Source: Eubacterium aggregans (GTDB taxonomy: Bacteria; Bacillota; Clostridia; Eubacteriales; Eubacteriaceae). From it: 64,000 nucleotides of DNA. The DNA lies in assembly GCF_900107815.1 (NCBI RefSeq), contig NZ_FNRK01000001.1, positions 124,001-188,000 of the forward strand, read 5' to 3'. Below, piece after piece: positions 42,285 through 51,885 of this stretch (within the stretch, counting starts at the first letter, position 1; each line of letters opens with the position of its first letter). The notes under the pieces are model-generated. The model saw nothing but the letters and a program-made list of their open reading frames with translations. It ran no database searches and was not told the origin of the DNA. A program made the translations under genes and the position numbers.

Positions 42285-42965
42285 TTAACATGTCGGCATT
42301 TCAAAGCCCTCCAATGCCCGATTGAGAAAGTCATTGAAATCCCGCATTTTCACAAAAATATCCGTAGCCATCTCAATAAAATCCCCCTTTAAAATCTGGG
42401 TATCGGGCACTGGATATTCCAGATACCAGCTTTTGTTTTTTAAATACTCCCCTTGGGGGTGGTCTTTATCGTAGCCCAGGGGTACCCGTTTCAGTGCCTT
42501 TCCCATCACTGTGAAATGTGTTTTAAAATCCGGGGCCATGATGATTTCTTCCCACTCCCTGCCCTGACTGGAAATAGCATCCCGTACCATTGCCGTAGCA
42601 TCCTTAAATATATCCGAAAAAAGGCCACCCCCAAGGAAGGATTGGTTCTCCGGAGAGATCATCAGAAAATAGCCAACGGGGATAGGCTGCTTACCCATGG
42701 GACCGATATGGGCCCGAAACACTGGATTATAGGGTAACTTGTCATGACTAAAGCGTATGTCCCGCACCATCTTAAAAGTCAGCTTTTTAGGCTCGATGGA
42801 TGGGATATTCCCATGGGTTTTTCGAAGGACTACCATCAATTCCGAAATCAAGGCTTCAAAGGCCTGACAGGCCTCCATACGTCTTTTCCTGGTCCCCTGA
42901 TACCACTCCCTATTATTATGTGCTGCTAAATCTCTGAGATAATCTAAAACTAACTTCATCTCCAT
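42285..42965 (-). CDS. DUF2461 family protein
   Basis: A 226-residue protein of the DUF2461 family, function unknown. Family marks are LAAHNNREWYQGTRKRRMEA near the start, FKMVRDIRFSHDKLPYNP and FRAHIGPMG in the middle, YFLMISPENQSFLGGGLF and a C-terminal part with LKRVPLGYDKDHPQGEYLKN. No signal peptide or membrane segment. The ATG at 42965 is preferred, although a second ATG six bases on is possible. It lies 17 bases after the sigma-factor gene and is probably cotranscribed with it. Confidence 0.85.
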   Translation of the reverse strand: MEMKLVLDYLRDLAAHNNREWYQGTRKRRMEACQAFEALISELMVVLRKTHGNIPSIEPKKLTFKMVRDIRFSHDKLPYNPVFRAHIGPMGKQPIPVGYFLMISPENQSFLGGGLFSDIFKDATAMVRDAISSQGREWEEIIMAPDFKTHFTVMGKALKRVPLGYDKDHPQGEYLKNKSWYLEYPVPDTQILKGDFIEMATDIFVKMRDFNDFLNRALEGFEMPTC

Positions 42966-42982
42966 TCTTTCTATTCCCCACC

Positions 42983-43825
42983 TTATCCCTGCATGACCAC
43001 AGAGAAATCCTTCCCTGCCATCAGCTTTTGAATCCAAGCTGTCGCCTGCTCCGAAGCGTGATAGGCCGGAAAATCGGCAAAGATTTGGGATAAATCATCC
43101 AGCTGCTCCATGGCATCGGTGTAGGCGACAATATCCTTGTAGGCACACACCTCCATGGCCCCAAAGTCAAGATGATCGGGATGGATGCGGTGGGTTAAAA
43201 TAGCATAATGAATCCGCCGTTTACAGGAACAGATTCCCGTTCCTGATAGCCCGCAATACGCCTTTAAAAAGTCTCCCATTTTTTGACGGATACGGGAAAG
43301 CCGCTTTCGGTAGGCCTCTGGGGTGATTTCCATAATTTCTGCGGCAATGCGACTATCCAGGCGAAACATCGTCCCCAGAATATAGATAGCTCGGCTTTCT
43401 TTGTCCAGGCATTGGAGCATAACATTGGAACAGGACAGCTTTAATTCCCGTTCTAACAAGGCCTGGTCTACTCCTCCGCTCATATCCGGCACATCCCGCT
43501 CCCGTCCCGAGGCAATATCCTCACCATAGGTCTCAAAGCTGAGGGGACGATTGGCAAATAATCCCTTTTGATAGTTTTTTAAACGGTTTACCGCAATACG
43601 AAATACCCAGGTGGACAGACTACTCTCCTGCTTAAAGGAGGATATCCGTGTCATTACCTTGATCAAAATTTCCTGTGCAGCATCCTCGGCATCGGGGATG
43701 TGCCCTAGCATCCGCAGGGATAAATTAAAGACCATGTCCTGCACCTCATAGAGAATGGTCTCTAAGGCCTTTTTATCACCCAATGCCGCATTTCCAATTA
43801 ACATCTTTTCATTCTCATAATCCAT
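42983..43825 (-). CDS. ECF-like sigma factor with C-terminal extension
   Basis: A 280-residue sigma-70-family protein. Region 2 is in LGDKKALETILYEVQDMVFNLSLRMLG with DAEDAAQEILIKVMTRI and FKQESSLSTWVFRIAVNRL (residues 15-83), and region 4 has RAIYILGTMFRLDSRIAAEIMEITPEAYRKRLSRI in outline (about residues 143-178). About 100 residues follow, starting CGLSGTGICSCKRRIHYAILT, which are not part of a minimal ECF factor and may sense a signal; no anti-sigma gene is adjacent. It pairs with DUF2461. AAAGGGAG precedes the ATG. Confidence 0.85.
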   Translation of the reverse strand: MDYENEKMLIGNAALGDKKALETILYEVQDMVFNLSLRMLGHIPDAEDAAQEILIKVMTRISSFKQESSLSTWVFRIAVNRLKNYQKGLFANRPLSFETYGEDIASGRERDVPDMSGGVDQALLERELKLSCSNVMLQCLDKESRAIYILGTMFRLDSRIAAEIMEITPEAYRKRLSRIRQKMGDFLKAYCGLSGTGICSCKRRIHYAILTHRIHPDHLDFGAMEVCAYKDIVAYTDAMEQLDDLSQIFADFPAYHASEQATAWIQKLMAGKDFSVVMQG

Positions 43826-43921
43826 TTTAAATCTTTCTCCCTTTGATCTTAAAAATTTTTACCTTCTATATAATTAGACAAAGATTTTGATACTTTGTGA
43901 CATCTTTTATTCTTTTATATT

Positions 43922-43980
43922 AAAAAAACGACCATGGGCTGTCCTCCGCTTAGCGTGTCACTCAGCATTCTGGTCGTTTT
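43922..43980 (-). terminator. Terminator of rsmI
   Basis: On the minus strand AAAACGACCA (43980-43971, revcomp) and TGGTCGTTTT (43934-43925) close a stem around a 36-base inner part, followed by a T-run to 43922. It separates rsmI from the sigma-factor promoter region (43826-43920), which contains an AT-rich stretch without a clear consensus promoter. Confidence 0.75.
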
Positions 43981-43998
43981 AATATGATTCATCCCTTT

Positions 43999-44841
43999 TT
44001 ATTTTACCTTCACCGCAGCATACACATCCCGCCGGGAAATACCGCGGTCCACAGCCACTTGCTTCATGGCTTCTTTTTCGGTCATTCCCTGATCCCGATA
44101 ATGGGTTAAATGAGCATCTAAGCTCCCCTCGGAAAGGGCATCGGTCTGGGGGGCATCCCTGCCGTCGCCACCATCAATAATCAGGACGAATTCGCCCTTG
44201 GGGCTAGCTTCCAGGGCCCAATCCCGCAGCTCTGCCACAGTGCCCCGTTTGGTTTCTTCATAGCGCTTGGTAATTTCCCGGGAAATAGCCATCCGTCTTT
44301 CGGGGATAACCGCCGCCAATTGGGTCAGAAACTTCCCCAGGCGGTGGGGGGATTCGTAAAGAACCACCGGACAAGTGGCCTCCGCAATGGCGGCAATGCC
44401 CTCCCGGAGCTCCTTGTTCTGCTTCCCGATAAAGCCCATAAAGGTGAAGTGGCGACAGTCCATACCTGAAAGCACCACCCCGCAGAGCCCGGCATTGGGC
44501 CCGGGGACCACGGTAACGGGGATATCCTCCTGGCGGCAGTCCGCCACCAGCTGATAGCCCGGATCGGAAATTACGGGCATCCCCGCATCGGAGATCAGGG
44601 CGATATTCTGACCTTCCCGAAGAAGCGCCCGGAGCTTGGCGCTGGCTTCATGCTCATTGTGCTTGTGATAGGCCATCATCTTGGTGTGGATATCCAAATG
44701 GTTGAGGAGCTTAATGGACTGGCGGGTATCCTCCGCCGCAATAAGGTCCACCTCCCCCAGGATGCGGATGGCCCGGAGGGTGATATCCTCTAAATTCCCA
44801 ATGGGGGTCCCCACAAGATAGAGGGTACCCATCTCATCCAT
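43999..44841 (-). CDS. rsmI: 16S rRNA 2'-O-methyltransferase RsmI
   Basis: A 280-residue SAM-dependent methyltransferase that modifies C1402 of 16S rRNA. TLYLVGTPIGNLEDITLRAI at the start, LIAAEDTRQSIKLLNHL, ISDAGMPVISDPG and VPGPNAGL are the family motifs, with FMGFIGKQNKELRE and VLYESPHRLGKFL in the second half. The ATG at 44841 overlaps the upstream stop by eight bases and has GGAG eight bases before it. A C-terminal extension (DAHLTHYRDQGMTEKEAMKQ) resembles the helix-turn-helix tail seen in many RsmI proteins. Confidence 0.95.
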   Translation of the reverse strand: MDEMGTLYLVGTPIGNLEDITLRAIRILGEVDLIAAEDTRQSIKLLNHLDIHTKMMAYHKHNEHEASAKLRALLREGQNIALISDAGMPVISDPGYQLVADCRQEDIPVTVVPGPNAGLCGVVLSGMDCRHFTFMGFIGKQNKELREGIAAIAEATCPVVLYESPHRLGKFLTQLAAVIPERRMAISREITKRYEETKRGTVAELRDWALEASPKGEFVLIIDGGDGRDAPQTDALSEGSLDAHLTHYRDQGMTEKEAMKQVAVDRGISRRDVYAAVKVK

Positions 44842-46222
44842 TGGTAATTCTCCGGGCCACGTAGACCCCATTGACCGAAGCCTGCATTAGCCCTCGGGTA
44901 ATCCCTGCGCCGTCCCCCATGACGTACAGGTTTTTCAGGTTGGTTTGGAAATCCTCATCCACCTCAACGCGGTTGGAATAGAACTTCACCTCCACCCCAT
45001 AGAGGAGGGTCTCTTCACTGGCCAGCCCCGGGGAAACCTTATCCAGGGCGATGATCATCTCATCAATATCCTTTAAAATCCGGTAGGGCAGCACCAGGCC
45101 TAGATCCCCGGGAACCGCATCCTTTAGGGTTGGGATGATATTACTGCGGTCCAGACGCTCTGCGGTGGTCCGGCGGCCCCGGACAAAATCACCGTAGCGC
45201 TGGACTAAAATTTTATTGCCGGTGAGCATATTGGCCAGCTCGGCGATGTGCTTTCCGTAGGTGATGGGTGAATTAAAGGGTTGGGTAAAGCCCTTGGAAA
45301 CCAGCAGGGCAAAATTGGTATTATCCGTTTTAAGGGCATCTGCCTTGTAGCTATGGCCATTGACCACGGCCAGGCCATCGTCGTAGTATTCGGCGGCCAC
45401 CACACCCCCGGGGTTGGAACAGAAGGTTCGGACGGCATCGTCAAAGGTGGGGGTATAGTACTTCAGCTTCCCCTCGTACAAACAATTGTTGATTTCCTCC
45501 ATGACTTCGTTCCGGGTCTCTACCCGAACCCCGATGTCCACCTTCCCCACGGTGGTGCGGATGCCATGGTCCTGACAAAGGGTGGACAGCCAGGCTGAGC
45601 CCTCCCGCCCCACACACATCAGTACCTTGGAGCTGTAGAAATCCCCGGATTGGGTTTTAACCCCGGTGACCACCCCATCCTCGATGATTAAATCGGTGAC
45701 GGGTGTTCGAAAGCGGATGTCCACCTTATACTTGTCCATGAGATCCTGCTGGATCTTTCCATAAATGGCGTAGCCTACCTCAGTACCCATATGGCGCACC
45801 GGGCATTCCACCAGCTTTAGATTATTCTCAATGGCTTTTTTACGAATCTGTCCGATTTTCTCCGGGACATCCACCCCGTAAACGCGCTGGTCTGCACCAT
45901 AGCTTAAATAGGTGGCATCCACATAATGGATGAGGTCCTGGGTGATGTCCGTGCCGATGTATTCCGGCAGATCTCCCCCTACCTCCGGGGATAAGGATAG
46001 CTTTCCATCGGAAAAGGCCCCGGCCCCGGCAAAACCTGTAGTAATATTACAGGGTGTACAGCCGACACAACGGCCCGTTTTACGCTTGGGACAAATGCGT
46101 TTTTCAATGGGGTTTCCCTTTTCCAACATGAGGATCTTTAAATCCGGATTCTGCTTTTTAAGCTCCAAGGCTGCAAAAATCCCCGAGGGCCCGGCCCCCA
46201 CAATAATGACATGATATTCCAT
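44834..46222 (-). CDS. FAD-dependent oxidoreductase
   Basis: A 462-residue flavoprotein with the dinucleotide-binding start HVIIVGAGPSGIFAALELKK (residues 4-23). It continues with CPKRKTGRCVGCTPCNITTG, a Cys-rich insertion, and GFAGAGAFSDGKLSLSPE, and ends with VMGDGAGITRGLMQASVNGV, the second FAD-binding motif. It matches the family of uncharacterised NAD(FAD)-utilising dehydrogenases found in most Clostridia. The substrate is unknown. Between dnaB and rsmI, it is probably in the same transcript as rsmI. Confidence 0.88.
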   Translation of the reverse strand: MEYHVIIVGAGPSGIFAALELKKQNPDLKILMLEKGNPIEKRICPKRKTGRCVGCTPCNITTGFAGAGAFSDGKLSLSPEVGGDLPEYIGTDITQDLIHYVDATYLSYGADQRVYGVDVPEKIGQIRKKAIENNLKLVECPVRHMGTEVGYAIYGKIQQDLMDKYKVDIRFRTPVTDLIIEDGVVTGVKTQSGDFYSSKVLMCVGREGSAWLSTLCQDHGIRTTVGKVDIGVRVETRNEVMEEINNCLYEGKLKYYTPTFDDAVRTFCSNPGGVVAAEYYDDGLAVVNGHSYKADALKTDNTNFALLVSKGFTQPFNSPITYGKHIAELANMLTGNKILVQRYGDFVRGRRTTAERLDRSNIIPTLKDAVPGDLGLVLPYRILKDIDEMIIALDKVSPGLASEETLLYGVEVKFYSNRVEVDEDFQTNLKNLYVMGDGAGITRGLMQASVNGVYVARRITNG

Positions 46223-46248
46223 AATACTCTCTCTTACTTCTTTCGGTT

Positions 46249-47601
46249 TTAAAAACCTGGTCCAGGATCAGGATAGCGGGAATCATCCGCAAAATCCATA
46301 AATTTCGTAAATTCCGGACGCCAGGTCAAATCAATTTTCCCCGTGGGGCCATTACGCTGTTTCGCCACAATACATTCCGCCATGTTGGGATTGGCATTTT
46401 CCTTATCGTAATAATACTCCCGATAGAGGAACATGACCACATCCGCATCCTGCTCGATGGAGCCAGATTCACGAAGGTCCGCCAGCATGGGGTGGTGATC
46501 CGGTCTACCGTCCGGGGCACGGCTAAGTTGGGACAGGCAGACGATGGGGCAATGGAGCTCCCGGGCCAGGGCCTTAAGTCCGCGGGAGATTTCTGAAATC
46601 TCATTCTGACGGTTTTCAGACCGTCCCCGGCTGCTCATCAGCTGAAGGTAGTCAATGAGAATCATATCCAGTCCCTGCTCGGCCTTGAGGCGCCGGCTCT
46701 TGGAACGGATATCCCCCAGGGTCAGGCCGGCACTATCGTCTATTTTAATCTCTGTGCCGTACAGGCGGGCGGAGGCATCCCCCAAAAGCTGCCAGTCCTC
46801 TTCGGATAAATCCCCGCTGCGCAGCTTGCTCAAATCAATCATTCCCTGGGAGCAAATCATACGCTGCATGAGCTGGGTTTTGGACATTTCCAGGCTAAAA
46901 ATGGCCACCACCGCATTTTCTTTCAGAGCAGCGTGCTGGGCCAGATTCAGAGCAAAGGCCGTCTTTCCCATGGAGGGACGGGCCGCAATGTAAATCAAGT
47001 CCGAGGGCTGAAGCCCCGAGGTGTAATAATCCAGCTCCGTAAAGCCCGTGGGCAGGCCCGTGAGCTTCCCTCTATTTTTTCGGATTTCTTCAATATGGTT
47101 CAGGGTCGCCATGACGACGCTCTTGGCATCCTCAAAATCCCCCTTGACATGGCCCTGGCCGACCTTAAAGATCTTTTGTTCCGCCAGCTCCACCACGTCG
47201 GATACGCGTTCGTACTCCCCGTAACAGCCGTCCAAAATCTCCATGGTGGTATCCACCAAACGGCGCAGCAGGGCCTGGTCCTGGACGATTTTACAGTACC
47301 CCTCATAATTGCTGAGCATGGGGACCCGATCCACCAGCTCTGACAGATAAGCGTACCCCCCAATCTCATTGAACACCCCCTGATTTTGGAGGCGCTCTGC
47401 CAGGGTCACCACATCAATGGCCATGTGGTTTTCCCGGAGGGCCAACATGTTCTCAAAAATTAATTGGTTTTTTTTGGAAAAAAAATCCTCCCCATGGAGG
47501 TGTTCCTCCGCCTTGGACAACCGGCTCTCATCCATTAGTATGGCCCCGAGGACGGAGGCCTCAGCGTCAAGGTTATGGGGCGGTTTATTGGGATTAATCA
47601 T
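46249..47601 (-). CDS. dnaB: Replicative DNA helicase
   Basis: A 450-residue hexameric helicase (called DnaC in Bacillus). The N-terminal domain starts PHNLDAEASVLGAILMD; the RecA-like domain has Walker A in AARPSMGKTAFALNLA (about residues 208-223), then FSLEMSKTQLMQRM, LIDYLQLM and SRAPDGRPDHHPMLADLRESG-like elements including the arginine finger region. It is downstream of rplI, as usual in Firmicutes. GGGGAG precedes the ATG. A hairpin-forming repeat lies in the spacer before it. Confidence 0.96.
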   Translation of the reverse strand: MINPNKPPHNLDAEASVLGAILMDESRLSKAEEHLHGEDFFSKKNQLIFENMLALRENHMAIDVVTLAERLQNQGVFNEIGGYAYLSELVDRVPMLSNYEGYCKIVQDQALLRRLVDTTMEILDGCYGEYERVSDVVELAEQKIFKVGQGHVKGDFEDAKSVVMATLNHIEEIRKNRGKLTGLPTGFTELDYYTSGLQPSDLIYIAARPSMGKTAFALNLAQHAALKENAVVAIFSLEMSKTQLMQRMICSQGMIDLSKLRSGDLSEEDWQLLGDASARLYGTEIKIDDSAGLTLGDIRSKSRRLKAEQGLDMILIDYLQLMSSRGRSENRQNEISEISRGLKALARELHCPIVCLSQLSRAPDGRPDHHPMLADLRESGSIEQDADVVMFLYREYYYDKENANPNMAECIVAKQRNGPTGKIDLTWRPEFTKFMDFADDSRYPDPGPGF

Positions 47602-47630
47602 CGTACTCCCCTTTTTAAATTGAACGCTTC

Positions 47631-47683
47631 CATTGACACACCCGCTCCCGGAATAATCCGGTGGGATAACAGGCGTGTCAATG
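47631..47683. repeat. Inverted repeat between rplI and dnaB
   Basis: CATTGACAC (47631-47639) and GTGTCAATG (47675-47683) are perfect inverse copies, with an inner CCGGA/TCCGG pair around ATAA. The whole folds as an interrupted hairpin without a T-run on the minus strand, about 30-80 bases before the dnaB start. Confidence 0.6.
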
Positions 47684-47705
47684 ACTGGTCATCTGACCCA
47701 ACAGC

Positions 47706-48152
47706 CTATTCAGCGACAACCGCTACCGTTAGCTCACCTTCAACGCCAGCATAGGTCTTTACCTTGACATCCATCTTCCCAATATGGCGGATAGGTTCAG
47801 CCAGGGTGATTTTACGTTTATCAATATCGATCCCTTCCTGATCCTTTAAAGCCTGGGCAATATCCTTGGACGTAACAGAACCAAAGAGCTGACCATCCTC
47901 CCCAGACCGTTCCGCAATGGTAATGGTCGTCTTGGACAGTTTGGCTGCCAATTCCACCGCTGCTTGTTTTTCCTCTGCCAGGACCTTAGCACGTTCAGCC
48001 TGCTTTTCCAATGCCATCTCAATATTTTCCTTGGTTCCGGGTAAGCCCTTTTTATTTTTAATAATGAAATTCCGGCCGTAGCCATCCTTCACCTCAACAA
48101 TATCTCCAGCATTCCCCAAACCTTTTACATTTTCAATTAATACAACTTTCAT
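47706..48152 (-). CDS. rplI: Ribosomal protein bL9
   Basis: A 148-residue 50S subunit protein. MKVVLIENVKGLGNAGDIVEV and KDGYGRNFIIKNKKG form the N-terminal rRNA-binding domain, a long helix follows (about residues 40-75), and the C-terminal domain starts at ITIAERSGEDGQLFGSVTS. The ATG at 48152 has AAAGGGA upstream and lies one base after the gdpP stop. Confidence 0.97.
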   Translation of the reverse strand: MKVVLIENVKGLGNAGDIVEVKDGYGRNFIIKNKKGLPGTKENIEMALEKQAERAKVLAEEKQAAVELAAKLSKTTITIAERSGEDGQLFGSVTSKDIAQALKDQEGIDIDKRKITLAEPIRHIGKMDVKVKTYAGVEGELTVAVVAE

Positions 48153-48153
48153 C

Positions 48154-50118
48154 TTATGATTCCCTTTCTTTTTTATACTGATCGATGGCCTCAATGAGCA
48201 TCTCTTCAGCCACCTTTAAATCTTCCACATCCTTGAGCTGAGCACCGGCAATGGCCAAATGGCCGCCGCCCCCCAGCTTTTCCAGAATGAGCTGAACATT
48301 GACATCTCCCATGGATCTTCCACTAATGAGGATTTGGTCGTCACTTTTTAAAATAATAAAGGAGGCCATAATCCCCCGAATATTTAACAACTCATCGGCC
48401 GCCTGGGCGGCAACGATTTTCGCATTGGCTGAATGATCTTCAAAGGCGGATATGGCAATGGTTCCCTCGTAAATTCGGGCCCGACGCACAGCATCGGATT
48501 TAGCGGCGTAGGTTTCTAAATCATTTTGAAGCAGGGTTTTGGCAATGACCGTATCCGCCCCCTTACGCTTTAGGTATGCGGCCGCTTCAAAGGTCCGTAC
48601 CCCGGTCTTTACAGTAAACATCTTGGTATCCATGCACATACCGGCCAGGAGAGTATTGGCTTCCACCTTCCCCAAATTATCCTTATTATCAAAGTATTGT
48701 AATAGCTCCGTTACCAGCTCACAGGTTGACGAGGCATAGGTTTCGATATAATCGAAAACCGTCTCACCAATCCCCTGACCCGAGCGGCGATGATGGTCGA
48801 TAACGACGATATTTTTCATACTCTCTATCAACTCCGGCATCTCTACATAACCAGTACTTTGAGTATCGACAACAATGAGCAAGGTCCCCTCGGTGATATA
48901 CTCCGAGGATTCCGACGGCGTAATAAAGGCATGGCTAAACTGCTCATCCGTACTTAAATAGTCCAGTAAAGCACTGATGCTGTAGTTCATTTCCTTTAGC
49001 ACAAACCGACAATCCTTATGAAGACTTCGGCAGGCTCCCATGAGGCCCACGGCTGCCCCTAAGCAATCCATATCCGGGGTCTGATGGCCCATAATCAGTA
49101 CATTAGCCGCATTATGGATTAAATCCTGGAGGGCATGAGCCTTCACCCGGGCCTTCACCTTGGTCCGTTTTTCCGTCGCTTCGGTTTTCCCTCCGTAGAA
49201 GGAAAGTTTTTCATCATTTCGGACCACACATTGGTCCCCCCCCCGGGCCAGGGCAAAGTCTAAGGCCCCGTGGGATAAAGCGTCCAGCTCCATCACGGAA
49301 AGATGCTGCTCCGATACGCCAATCCCCATACTCAGGGTAACCCGGATACTCTCGTCCATCTCGCGAATTTCATCTAAGATTTTAAACCGATCCTCCTCCA
49401 TGGCTGGAAGCTTATCCCGATCAAATACCATGACATAATGATCACTTTCATACTCCAGCAAAAAGGCATCCAATCGATTGGCCCAATCCGTAAGTGAAAT
49501 GGCGATTCGGCTAAGAACCGCAGAACGCTCCGTGGCCGGAAGCTGTTCGATAATTTCATCGTAGTTATCGATAAGGATATAGCAAAAGGTGGTTTCATTG
49601 GGGCCCTTGGCCCCTTCCAGTTCTTTTTTAAAGCCCATATCCACAAAGTGCAGGAGGTGCAGGGGCCGTGCCTTTTCCTTGAATTGAGTGTCAATAACGG
49701 CAAAGCTTTGATCTTCCCGACTAAAGTTGTAGGGCTTGCCTTCCTTAAGGTCTGCAATATTAATCCCCACAACATCGTGGATATACCGCCCTTTAATCCG
49801 TTCCTCCCCTTTTTTAAAGCAATCCTCGAAACATTTATTGGCCATTAAGATCATCCCGTAGGTATTGGTCAGGGCCATGGGCATCGGAAGCTCATAAAGC
49901 TTATCCCGATTAATATCCTCTACCTCCTGATTAATGAGAGCAATTTCCCGTTGAATCCGGCGGGATTCCTCCTTTACCAGGGTTTGATCCACAAAAAAGG
50001 ATACCAGGCATAGCAAAAACCCCAAAATACCCAGGGCTTGATTATACATCATAAAGGTCAAACTCATGACGATGACAAGGGCATATAATACCCCGTTTTT
50101 AAAAACGAAATGTTTCAT
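48154..50118 (-). CDS. gdpP: Cyclic di-AMP phosphodiesterase GdpP
   Basis: A 654-residue membrane protein. Two N-terminal membrane segments (about residues 8-45), a PAS-like domain (about 75-150), a degenerate GGDEF domain (about 170-300) in which the motif is altered, and a DHH-DHHA1 phosphodiesterase with NVLIMGHQTPDMDCLGAAVG, VVIDHHRRSGQG and LEKLGGGGHLAIAG. It hydrolyses c-di-AMP to pApA, so it affects potassium and osmotic balance. The family length and order match. Its start overlaps the DUF2232 stop by four bases. Confidence 0.95.
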   Translation of the reverse strand: MKHFVFKNGVLYALVIVMSLTFMMYNQALGILGFLLCLVSFFVDQTLVKEESRRIQREIALINQEVEDINRDKLYELPMPMALTNTYGMILMANKCFEDCFKKGEERIKGRYIHDVVGINIADLKEGKPYNFSREDQSFAVIDTQFKEKARPLHLLHFVDMGFKKELEGAKGPNETTFCYILIDNYDEIIEQLPATERSAVLSRIAISLTDWANRLDAFLLEYESDHYVMVFDRDKLPAMEEDRFKILDEIREMDESIRVTLSMGIGVSEQHLSVMELDALSHGALDFALARGGDQCVVRNDEKLSFYGGKTEATEKRTKVKARVKAHALQDLIHNAANVLIMGHQTPDMDCLGAAVGLMGACRSLHKDCRFVLKEMNYSISALLDYLSTDEQFSHAFITPSESSEYITEGTLLIVVDTQSTGYVEMPELIESMKNIVVIDHHRRSGQGIGETVFDYIETYASSTCELVTELLQYFDNKDNLGKVEANTLLAGMCMDTKMFTVKTGVRTFEAAAYLKRKGADTVIAKTLLQNDLETYAAKSDAVRRARIYEGTIAISAFEDHSANAKIVAAQAADELLNIRGIMASFIILKSDDQILISGRSMGDVNVQLILEKLGGGGHLAIAGAQLKDVEDLKVAEEMLIEAIDQYKKERES

Positions 50119-51083
50119 TTTTTCATCCCATCCTTCATTTCAATTAATTGACGGACATTCATATAAATGTCTGCAACTCCCAGCATGGAGATGATATAAC
50201 TTGTAAAGGGCACCAACAGGCAGATGGCAACAATGAGAACCTTTAGCCCCATACTTTCCTTTTTCCTTTTACGGTTGACCAGCCAAAACAGAAATCCTAT
50301 CCCCATGAGAATGTACACATAATACACAATTTGCATCAGGGTATAGGTATAAATCTCGGGAATCATAGTCAATCCCCCAATCTCAACAACTAACAAAAAC
50401 ACAATGATGATGAGAAGGAAGGTTTTTAAAGACCGGGGTACCCGCCATTGACTAAGGGAGGGCATGGCTGTAACCGGAACCTTTAACCGCTTCAGCAGGG
50501 TATCACACACCACAACGTTGGCCCATGCAATGAAAAAAGGCATCATTAAAAAGGCTAGGGGTATGGTCATCTTGATGGATGTCAGCATCTGGTCTAGTAA
50601 TGTTTGCATTTGAGACAACTGATCCCCGGATAACAGCCCAATGCTCCGATAGGTATCCATCACCTGGGTCCCCACCGCGGTAAGCTCCGTACTCAACATT
50701 TCAATAAAATTCTGTCCCGTAACTAACTGGGCAATGGCCAGCATCCCCAACAGGGTAATCAGCACACAAAGGTAAGCCGCCATCATTTTGATAAAGCCGC
50801 TTTTTTCCTTAAAATAAGCGTAGCCTAATCCGCACCCCACTAAAATAAGATACATCCCAAAGGTTGCCGCCGATAGGACATCCACCAAAAAGAACAGAAT
50901 CAGAGTCGCTGCAGCGCTGGAGATGATGGAAACACCAAATCCCTGGCGCCGGCAGAGCACTACAATGGGTGCCGGTATAAAAATATAGAAAATAATCATA
51001 AAGGGCACATAGTAACACAATAATGCCAAGATAACGGAAAGTCCGCATAATAGCGCCCCTTCGGTCAATGCCTTAGGTTTCAA
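50115..51083 (-). CDS. DUF2232 membrane protein, YybS-like
   Basis: A 322-residue integral membrane protein with about eight hydrophobic segments. It starts at a TTG, supported by GAGGA upstream, with [20 protein letters not shown] as its first segment. [20 protein letters not shown] near the end leads to the last segment. It belongs to the YybS/DUF2232 group, nearly always next to gdpP and rplI in Firmicutes. The function is unknown. A minus-strand TATAAT at 51132-51127 probably drives the operon. Confidence 0.85.
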   Translation of the reverse strand: MKPKALTEGALLCGLSVILALLCYYVPFMIIFYIFIPAPIVVLCRRQGFGVSIISSAAATLILFFLVDVLSAATFGMYLILVGCGLGYAYFKEKSGFIKMMAAYLCVLITLLGMLAIAQLVTGQNFIEMLSTELTAVGTQVMDTYRSIGLLSGDQLSQMQTLLDQMLTSIKMTIPLAFLMMPFFIAWANVVVCDTLLKRLKVPVTAMPSLSQWRVPRSLKTFLLIIIVFLLVVEIGGLTMIPEIYTYTLMQIVYYVYILMGIGFLFWLVNRKRKKESMGLKVLIVAICLLVPFTSYIISMLGVADIYMNVRQLIEMKDGMKK

Positions 51084-51205
51084 TCGAATTCCTCACTTTT
51101 TTATGTTATATTACACTTGATAGTATATTATATCATAACCCATGCAAATTTGAATTTTTTATTGGGATTTGGTCCTGGGGGGCGACTCAATTTAAGGGAG
51201 GTACC

Positions 51206-51481
51206 ATGAAACGCTACTATATTATTTTTGAAGGACGGGTCCAGGGTGTGGGGTTCCGCTACACCGCTCAGCATTTAGCCGTGTCTTTAGGGCTGACGGG
51301 ATGGGTGCGCAATTTGGAGAGTGGCATGGTGGATGCGGAGCTTCAAGGAAACACGGGGGCCTTGGACCGGTTTCTGCGGGAGATTAAGACGGAGTGCGGG
51401 CGGTTTATATGCATTGATGATTATTCGGTTAAGAGGATTGGAATCGTGGATGGTGAGACCGGATTTAAGGTGCGGTATTGA
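51206..51481 (+). CDS. Acylphosphatase
   Basis: A 91-residue acylphosphatase. [20 protein letters not shown] (residues 9-28) carries the catalytic Arg, and [20 protein letters not shown] the catalytic Asn. The enzyme splits carboxyl phosphates such as acetyl phosphate. It is the only plus-strand gene in the right half after 30161, reading against the surrounding block. GGGAGG precedes the ATG. A large hairpin follows at 51550. Confidence 0.93.
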   Translation: MKRYYIIFEGRVQGVGFRYTAQHLAVSLGLTGWVRNLESGMVDAELQGNTGALDRFLREIKTECGRFICIDDYSVKRIGIVDGETGFKVRY

Positions 51482-51549
51482 TGCTCTGATCGCCGTGCTC
51501 CTTCGCTCCGGGCCTTTGGCCCTACGCTCAAGTACAGGCTGTGCCCTAT

Positions 51550-51616
51550 GCAAAAAAGCAATAAAATACCGATGGGAGAGTTTACTCTTCCACCGGCATT
51601 TTATTTGCTTTTTTGC
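51550..51616. terminator. Long bidirectional hairpin
   Basis: GCAAAAAAGCAATAAAATAC (51550-51569) is matched by GCATTTTATTTGCTTTTTTGC-like sequence to 51616, giving a stem of about 30 imperfect pairs with GGGAGAGT/ACTCTTCC at the tip. It ends both acylphosphatase and rpsR transcripts. The region 51482-51549 also holds a GGGCC-TTT-GGCCC hairpin (near 51510) and no gene. Confidence 0.75.
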
Positions 51617-51638
51617 GCACGGCTGTTCGCCAACGCTC

Positions 51639-51866
51639 TTACTGATTCGTAGTATAAGGCAACAATGCGATATTACGGGCACGTTTAACGGCTTCAGTTA
51701 CCGCACGTTGGTGCTTTGCACAGGTGCCGGTTGCTCTGCGGGGTAAGATTTTACCTCTTTCAGAGATATATTTATTTAAAGTTGCCACGTCTTTATAATC
51801 GACAAAATCTTCTTTGCGTTCGCAGAATTCGCAAACTTTTCTTCTTCTTTTAAATGGCTTTGCCAT
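51639..51866 (-). CDS. rpsR: Ribosomal protein bS18
   Basis: A 75-residue 30S protein of the zinc-binding type: [16 protein letters not shown] with C-x-x-C, and [10 protein letters not shown] supplies the other ligands. [15 protein letters not shown] is the rRNA-binding core. It follows ssb by 19 bases with AGGAGG upstream and is the last gene of the rpsF-ssb-rpsR operon. Confidence 0.97.
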   Translation of the reverse strand: MAKPFKRRRKVCEFCERKEDFVDYKDVATLNKYISERGKILPRRATGTCAKHQRAVTEAVKRARNIALLPYTTNQ

Positions 51867-51885
51867 AGTTGTATTCCTCCTTTAC

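Noticed and set aside
51482-51549. GC-rich stretch after the acylphosphatase as a small gene
   Set aside because: No start with a ribosome binding site; it looks like non-coding hairpin sequence before the terminator.
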